From Chloroflexota bacterium (GTDB lineage Bacteria; Chloroflexota; Anaerolineae; Promineifilales; Promineifilaceae): a stretch of 64,000 nt of DNA. Made by a program: the position numbers and the translations under genes. Below are positions 59,709 to 64,000 of the stretch, one piece after another. The stretch's first letter is position 1. Each line of letters opens with the position of its first letter. The notes beneath the pieces were generated by a model. The model saw only the letters and a list, made by a program, of their open reading frames with translations. It was not told the origin of the DNA and did no database searches. The stretch is from NCBI GenBank assembly GCA_018004935.1, contig JAGNBF010000011.1, positions 12,760-76,759 of the forward strand. The letters run 5' to 3'.

Positions 59709-62700
59709 ATGAAACCCAAACCCCTTATTCGCTGGCCTCTTTTTTTACGTGGCTGGCTTTTACTGTTCCTGTTAGGTTTGGCCGGAACCGCGGCCGCGAC
59801 GCCCCCCACCCAAAGTGAAGACCCGGCCTCGCTCCCCCCGCCGGAATCCGTCACCATCGCCGGAACACTCCAGCCCGAAGTCGGCTGTTCCGGCGTCTGG
59901 AACACCACCTGCGAAGAAAGTTCGCTCACCTACGACGCCGAAGATGATCTCTGGCTGGCGACGTGGGAGCTACCCGCCGGTTACTACGAATACAAAGCCG
60001 CTCTTAATGGCTCCTGGGAAGACAATTACGGCCTCAACGCCGAATATTACGGCCCCAACATCCCCCTGGAACTGGCCGAAGATACCACCGTCACCTTCTG
60101 GTACGACCACAAAACCCGTTGGGTTAGCGACAGCGTCAACAGTCTGTTTGTCATCGTGGCTGGTAACTTCCAATCAGAGTTAGGCTGTGCTGAAGATGGA
60201 CTGGCCGATTGTTACCAATCACTCCTGCAAGACCCCAACGGTGATGGCATCTACACCTTCGTCACCGGCAGTATCCCGCCCGGCGATTATGAAGTGACCG
60301 GTATCCTGCCCGGCGCGGAGCAGGCCCTTCCCTTCACGCTGACCGAGGGGCAGGCCATCCTGTTCACCTACAACCCGGCAGACGGAACCCTGGAAACGAC
60401 GATTGGTAATGCGGCGGAGATGATCACGGTCGCGGCCGCGCCCACCGGTCTCCCCGCCCCCGCCACCGCCACCCCCAACACCGTCACCATCCCCGGAACC
60501 ATCCAGAGCGTGCTCGGCTGTCCCGGTGACTGGTTACCCGACTGTGACCTCACCTACCTGGTCTTCGACGAAGAAGATCAGCTGTGGACGGCCACCTTCA
60601 CCATTCCCGCCGGAGATTACGAATACAAAGCCGCCATCAACGACACCTGGGACATCAACTTTGGCCTCAACGCCGAACCCGGCGGCCCCAACATCCCCCT
60701 CTCCCTGGCCGAAGAGACCGCCGTCACCTTCTTCTTTGACCCGTACACCGGCTGGGTTGCCGACAGCGTCAACAACCTGGTCGCCAACGTGCCCGGCAGT
60801 TTCCAGGCCGCCATCGGTTGCCCCGAAGATTGGATGCCCGCCTGCCTGCGCTCCTGGCTCCAGGACCCTGACGGCGACGGCACCTTCACCTACATGACCG
60901 ACAAAATCCCCGCCGGTGAATACGAAGCCAAAGTCGCCATCAACCAGGATTGGGGTGAAAATTATGGCGAAGGGGGGTCTGCCGGGGGGGCCAATATCCC
61001 ATTCTCCGTGCCCGAAAACAATACGCCTATGGTCTTTAACTACGATTCCGCTTCCCATCTCCTGACCATCCGCGCCCTGAGTGAAGGGGCGGCCCAGGGT
61101 AACATCAAACAACCCAAGGCCCATTGGGTCTCGGCCAACACCATCGCCTGGGAGATCGAACCCGCTCCCGGCAACACCTACAAATTCCATTACACCCCCA
61201 CCGGCGGCGCATTGAGTCTGGCACTCGATGGGGTAACGGGTGGGGCCAGCCTGCCCCTCACCGTGGATCCCAACGGCCTGAGCGACGCCATCAAAGCCAA
61301 ATTCCCCCATCTGGACGATTACACCGCCCTGACCTTCAATCCCGATGACCTGGATCAGGTGCGTATCGCTTTGAAGGGGCAAGTGGCCGTCTCCGCTTAC
61401 AATAGCGATGGGGAACTGCTCGATGCCACCGGCCTGCAAATTCCCGGCGTGTTGGATGATCTATACACCTACGATGGGCCATTGGGCGTGACCTACGAGG
61501 GGGATGTGCCCACCTTGCGCGTCTGGGCACCCACGGCGCGGGGAGTCAAATTGCACCTGTTTACGGACGCCAACACCGAATCCAGCGACGTTGTCCCCAT
61601 GCGGATTGACCCGGATACCGGCGTCTGGAGCGTTACCGGTGAACCGGGCTGGAACGGCCTGTTCTACCTCTACGAAGTGCAGGTATTTGTTCCGTCCACC
61701 GGGGCTGTCGAGACCAACCTCGTCACCGACCCGTACTCCATTAGCCTGTCTACCAACAGCACTCGGAGCCAGATCGTCAACCTGAACGACCCCGCCCTCA
61801 TGCCCGAAGGCTGGACAACGCTGGAAAAACCCCCATTGGCCGCCCCGGAAGACATTGTGGTGTATGAACTGCACATCCGCGATTTCAGTGCCAATGATCC
61901 CACCGTGCCCGCCGAGCATCAGGGCAAATATCTGGCCTTCACCGACGTTGAATCCAATGGGATGCAACATCTGATCAGTCTGGCCCAGGCCGGTCTGACC
62001 CATCTGCACCTGCTCCCCTCGTTCGACATCGCCACCATTGAAGAAGATAGTTCGCTGTGGGTGGAAGCGGATCCCGCAGAATTAGCCGCCCTGCCCGCCA
62101 ACTCCGAGGAGCAACAGGCCATCCTCGCCCCCCTGCGTGACACCGATGGCTTCAACTGGGGGTATGACCCGTACCATTACAATGTGCCCGAAGGCAGTTA
62201 CGCCACCGACCCCAACGGCGCGACCCGCATTTTGGAATATCGCCAGATGGTGCAATCGCTCAACCAGAACGGCCTGCGCGTGGTGGCCGATGTGGTGTAC
62301 AACCACACCAACGCCAGCGGCCAGAGTGACCGCTCGGTGCTGGACCGGATTGTGCCCGGTTATTATCATCGGTTGAACAGTAGCGGCCGCGTCGAAACCA
62401 GCACTTGTTGCCAGAACACCGCCAGCGAACACAACATGATGCGGAAACTCATGATTGACTCGGCCGTGCTCTGGGCCACCGTCTACAAAATTGACGCCTT
62501 CCGCTTCGACCTGATGGGCCACCACATGCGCGACGACATGATCGCCCTGCAAGACGCCCTGCACAGCCTCACGCTTGAAGAAAACGGCGTAGACGGTTCG
62601 AGCATCTACATCTACGGCGAAGGCTGGGACTTCGGCGAAGTGGGCGGCAACAACCGGGGCATCAACGCCACCCAACGCAACATGGCCGGAACCGGTATCG

Positions 62701-63980
62701 GCACGTTCAACGACCGCCTGCGCGACGCCGCTCGTGGGGGTAGCCCGTTCGGGGGTCAGCAAGAGCAAGGGTTCATCAATGGCCTCTACACCGACCCCAA
62801 CGCCACCGACCAGGGTTCACCGGCCATTCAACTCAACCAACTGCTCCACTTCGCCGATCTGGTACGGGTTGGTCTGGCCGGGAACTTGATGGATTATGAG
62901 TTCATCAACGCCGACGGCACGTTGACGACCGGCCTGGGGGTGGATTACAACGGCAACCCCGCCGGATACACCAGCGACCCGCAGGAAAACATTGTCTACA
63001 TCTCCAAACACGACAACGAAACCCTGTTCGACATCATCCAGTACAAAGCCCCGCTGGAAACGAGTATGGCCGACCGGGTGCGGATACAAAATCTGGGTAA
63101 CTCGATTGTCATGTTCAGCCAGGGGGTGCCATTCTTCCAGGCGGGCGACGACATGCTCCGCTCCAAATCGTTGGATCGCAACAGCTACAACTCCGGCGAC
63201 TGGTTCAACCGGCTGGATTTCAGCTACCAGACGAACAACTGGGGTGTGGGTCTGCCGCCCTCAGGTGACAACCAGGGGATGTGGCCGGTGATGGAAATGT
63301 TGCTGGGCACAGAAGGGTTGACCCCCGGCGCAGCGGACATCATGCAGGCGGTGACGGTCTTCCGTGAACTCTTGCAAATCCGCGCTAGTTCTCCCCTGTT
63401 CCGCCTGCAAACCGCCGAAGATGTGCAGAACCGGCTCGTCTTCTACAACACCGGCCCGGATCAAATCCCCGGCCTCATCGTGATGAGCCTGTCGGACATG
63501 GTGGGCGCGAATCTGGACCCGAACTATGGCATGATTGTGGTGCTGTTCAACGCCACCCCGGAGACACAATCGTTCACGCTGGCCGATGTGGCCGGGTTGA
63601 CGTTCAGCTTGCACCCCGTCCAGCAGAACTCCTCTGATCCGGTGGTGCAGACGGCCAGCTACAACGCCGCCAATGCCGCCTTCACCGTACCCGCCCGCAC
63701 CACCGCCGTGTTTGTCCTGGCGGAAGCGGATGTACCGGTTGTTGCGGAACCCACTGAGGAAGCGGCCGCGGAACCGACCCAAGAACCGGCGGCAGAACCC
63801 ACCGAGGCCACCGTTGAGGAACCGGTCACGGAAGTGACTCCCGAAACCGAAGCGGTAGAAACGGTTGAGGAACCAGAACCGGAATCGAACTCGACTGGCC
63901 TGCTGGTTGGGTTGGGGGTAGGAGCGGTAGCGCTGGGCGGCGCGGCCGCGTACCTGGCCCGTCGCCGTTCTGCCCAATAA
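59709..63980 (+). CDS. Surface-anchored pullulanase (GH13) with four X25-type starch-binding modules
   Basis: 1423 residues. Signal peptide 1-30. Four X25-like modules follow, at about 45-135, 147-235, 258-350 and 360-450, each with a (G)tiQ..lGC.gdW...C start, PAGdYEyKaAin.sW..NyG and PNIPl/ANIPF. Then a pullulanase N-domain and the barrel: FNWGYDPYHYNVPEGSYATD (pullulanase signature), DVVYNHTN, FRFDLMGHH with nucleophile Asp 934, YGEGWDF with Glu 971 and KHDNE (Asp 1102). It should debranch alpha-1,6 links of starch, glycogen or pullulan at the cell surface. An acidic EPTEE..AEPT linker like that of MalE, a membrane helix and ARRRSAQ close it. AGGAG lies upstream of the ATG. Confidence 0.96.
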   Translation: MKPKPLIRWPLFLRGWLLLFLLGLAGTAAATPPTQSEDPASLPPPESVTIAGTLQPEVGCSGVWNTTCEESSLTYDAEDDLWLATWELPAGYYEYKAALNGSWEDNYGLNAEYYGPNIPLELAEDTTVTFWYDHKTRWVSDSVNSLFVIVAGNFQSELGCAEDGLADCYQSLLQDPNGDGIYTFVTGSIPPGDYEVTGILPGAEQALPFTLTEGQAILFTYNPADGTLETTIGNAAEMITVAAAPTGLPAPATATPNTVTIPGTIQSVLGCPGDWLPDCDLTYLVFDEEDQLWTATFTIPAGDYEYKAAINDTWDINFGLNAEPGGPNIPLSLAEETAVTFFFDPYTGWVADSVNNLVANVPGSFQAAIGCPEDWMPACLRSWLQDPDGDGTFTYMTDKIPAGEYEAKVAINQDWGENYGEGGSAGGANIPFSVPENNTPMVFNYDSASHLLTIRALSEGAAQGNIKQPKAHWVSANTIAWEIEPAPGNTYKFHYTPTGGALSLALDGVTGGASLPLTVDPNGLSDAIKAKFPHLDDYTALTFNPDDLDQVRIALKGQVAVSAYNSDGELLDATGLQIPGVLDDLYTYDGPLGVTYEGDVPTLRVWAPTARGVKLHLFTDANTESSDVVPMRIDPDTGVWSVTGEPGWNGLFYLYEVQVFVPSTGAVETNLVTDPYSISLSTNSTRSQIVNLNDPALMPEGWTTLEKPPLAAPEDIVVYELHIRDFSANDPTVPAEHQGKYLAFTDVESNGMQHLISLAQAGLTHLHLLPSFDIATIEEDSSLWVEADPAELAALPANSEEQQAILAPLRDTDGFNWGYDPYHYNVPEGSYATDPNGATRILEYRQMVQSLNQNGLRVVADVVYNHTNASGQSDRSVLDRIVPGYYHRLNSSGRVETSTCCQNTASEHNMMRKLMIDSAVLWATVYKIDAFRFDLMGHHMRDDMIALQDALHSLTLEENGVDGSSIYIYGEGWDFGEVGGNNRGINATQRNMAGTGIGTFNDRLRDAARGGSPFGGQQEQGFINGLYTDPNATDQGSPAIQLNQLLHFADLVRVGLAGNLMDYEFINADGTLTTGLGVDYNGNPAGYTSDPQENIVYISKHDNETLFDIIQYKAPLETSMADRVRIQNLGNSIVMFSQGVPFFQAGDDMLRSKSLDRNSYNSGDWFNRLDFSYQTNNWGVGLPPSGDNQGMWPVMEMLLGTEGLTPGAADIMQAVTVFRELLQIRASSPLFRLQTAEDVQNRLVFYNTGPDQIPGLIVMSLSDMVGANLDPNYGMIVVLFNATPETQSFTLADVAGLTFSLHPVQQNSSDPVVQTASYNAANAAFTVPARTTAVFVLAEADVPVVAEPTEEAAAEPTQEPAAEPTEATVEEPVTEVTPETEAVETVEEPEPESNSTGLLVGLGVGAVALGGAAAYLARRRSAQ

Positions 63981-64000
63981 CCAATAACCAATAACGAAAA

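Noticed and set aside
60534-61439. 301-codon frame antisense to the pullulanase
   Set aside because: High-GC antisense shadow with no start context or family features.
1-64000. Plasmid or phage origin
   Set aside because: No replication initiator, iteron array, partition or phage structural gene was found; gene content is chromosomal.

Overview
The window looks like a chromosomal segment of a monoderm Chloroflexota bacterium, probably of the Anaerolineae/Caldilineae/Promineifilum type. This is inferred from gene content, not from a phylogenetic marker. Supporting signs are many lipoproteins and surface proteins with Thr/Pro-rich linkers and a C-terminal membrane helix plus Arg/Lys tail, a SpoVS gene without other sporulation genes, UnbV/FG-GAP and PD40-propeller lipoproteins, and no outer-membrane genes. 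I found no tRNA, rRNA, CRISPR array, phage module or intact transposase gene.

Layout. Positions 0.3-11.3 kb hold small sugar and housekeeping genes: a GH4 glycosidase, a relic of a Gfo/Idh/MocA oxidoreductase, a LacI regulator with its operator, a ChbG-type deacetylase, a BadF-type sugar kinase, pyrF, a VOC protein, a Uma2 nuclease-fold protein, a low-GC DUF4041/GIY-YIG gene and a RidA-like gene. Positions 11.4-25.8 kb form a minus-strand starch/maltodextrin locus: malR, malE (fused to an X25-type starch-binding module), malF, malG, a GH31 alpha-glucosidase, a UnbV-type lipoprotein, a secreted GH13 lipoprotein and a cytoplasmic GH13. It starts at a consensus promoter with three operators spaced 30-31 bp. 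A surface pullulanase with four X25 modules at 59.7-64.0 kb belongs to the same job: polymer is bound and cut at the surface, oligosaccharides pass through MalEFG and are finished inside.

Positions 26-36 kb hold aceK, a surface ExeM-type nuclease, a DUF4342-HhH fusion, a DUF1461 membrane protein, a spermidine-synthase-like membrane protein and spoVS. Positions 36.8-42.7 kb hold a cobalamin riboswitch, a terminator, and then genes for a prenyltransferase-fold surface protein, a DUF4430 (transcobalamin beta-domain-like) surface protein, an ECF S component and an EcfT. I read this as a bacterial, two-gene counterpart of intrinsic factor/transcobalamin joined to an ECF importer; it is my main candidate for an undescribed system. 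Positions 43-51 kb hold a P450, a PP2C/kinase-like pair, two small membrane or stress proteins and a hydratase gene bracketed by 273-bp inverted repeats. Positions 51.5-59.5 kb are a lower-GC cluster of M23 peptidase and PD40 lipoprotein genes with duplications, a chimera and one gene broken by an in-frame amber codon inside a perfect palindrome.

Two genome-wide signals overlay this. The octamer GCGGCCGC occurs about 85 times by my eye count, against roughly 2 expected, nearly always inside genes, like the HIP1 palindrome of cyanobacteria. The intergenic space is packed with small non-autonomous repeats. For three families the target-site duplications (8 or 9 bp) can be read directly, several copies are nested in other repeats, and one family carries palindromes whose arms vary in sequence but stay complementary.
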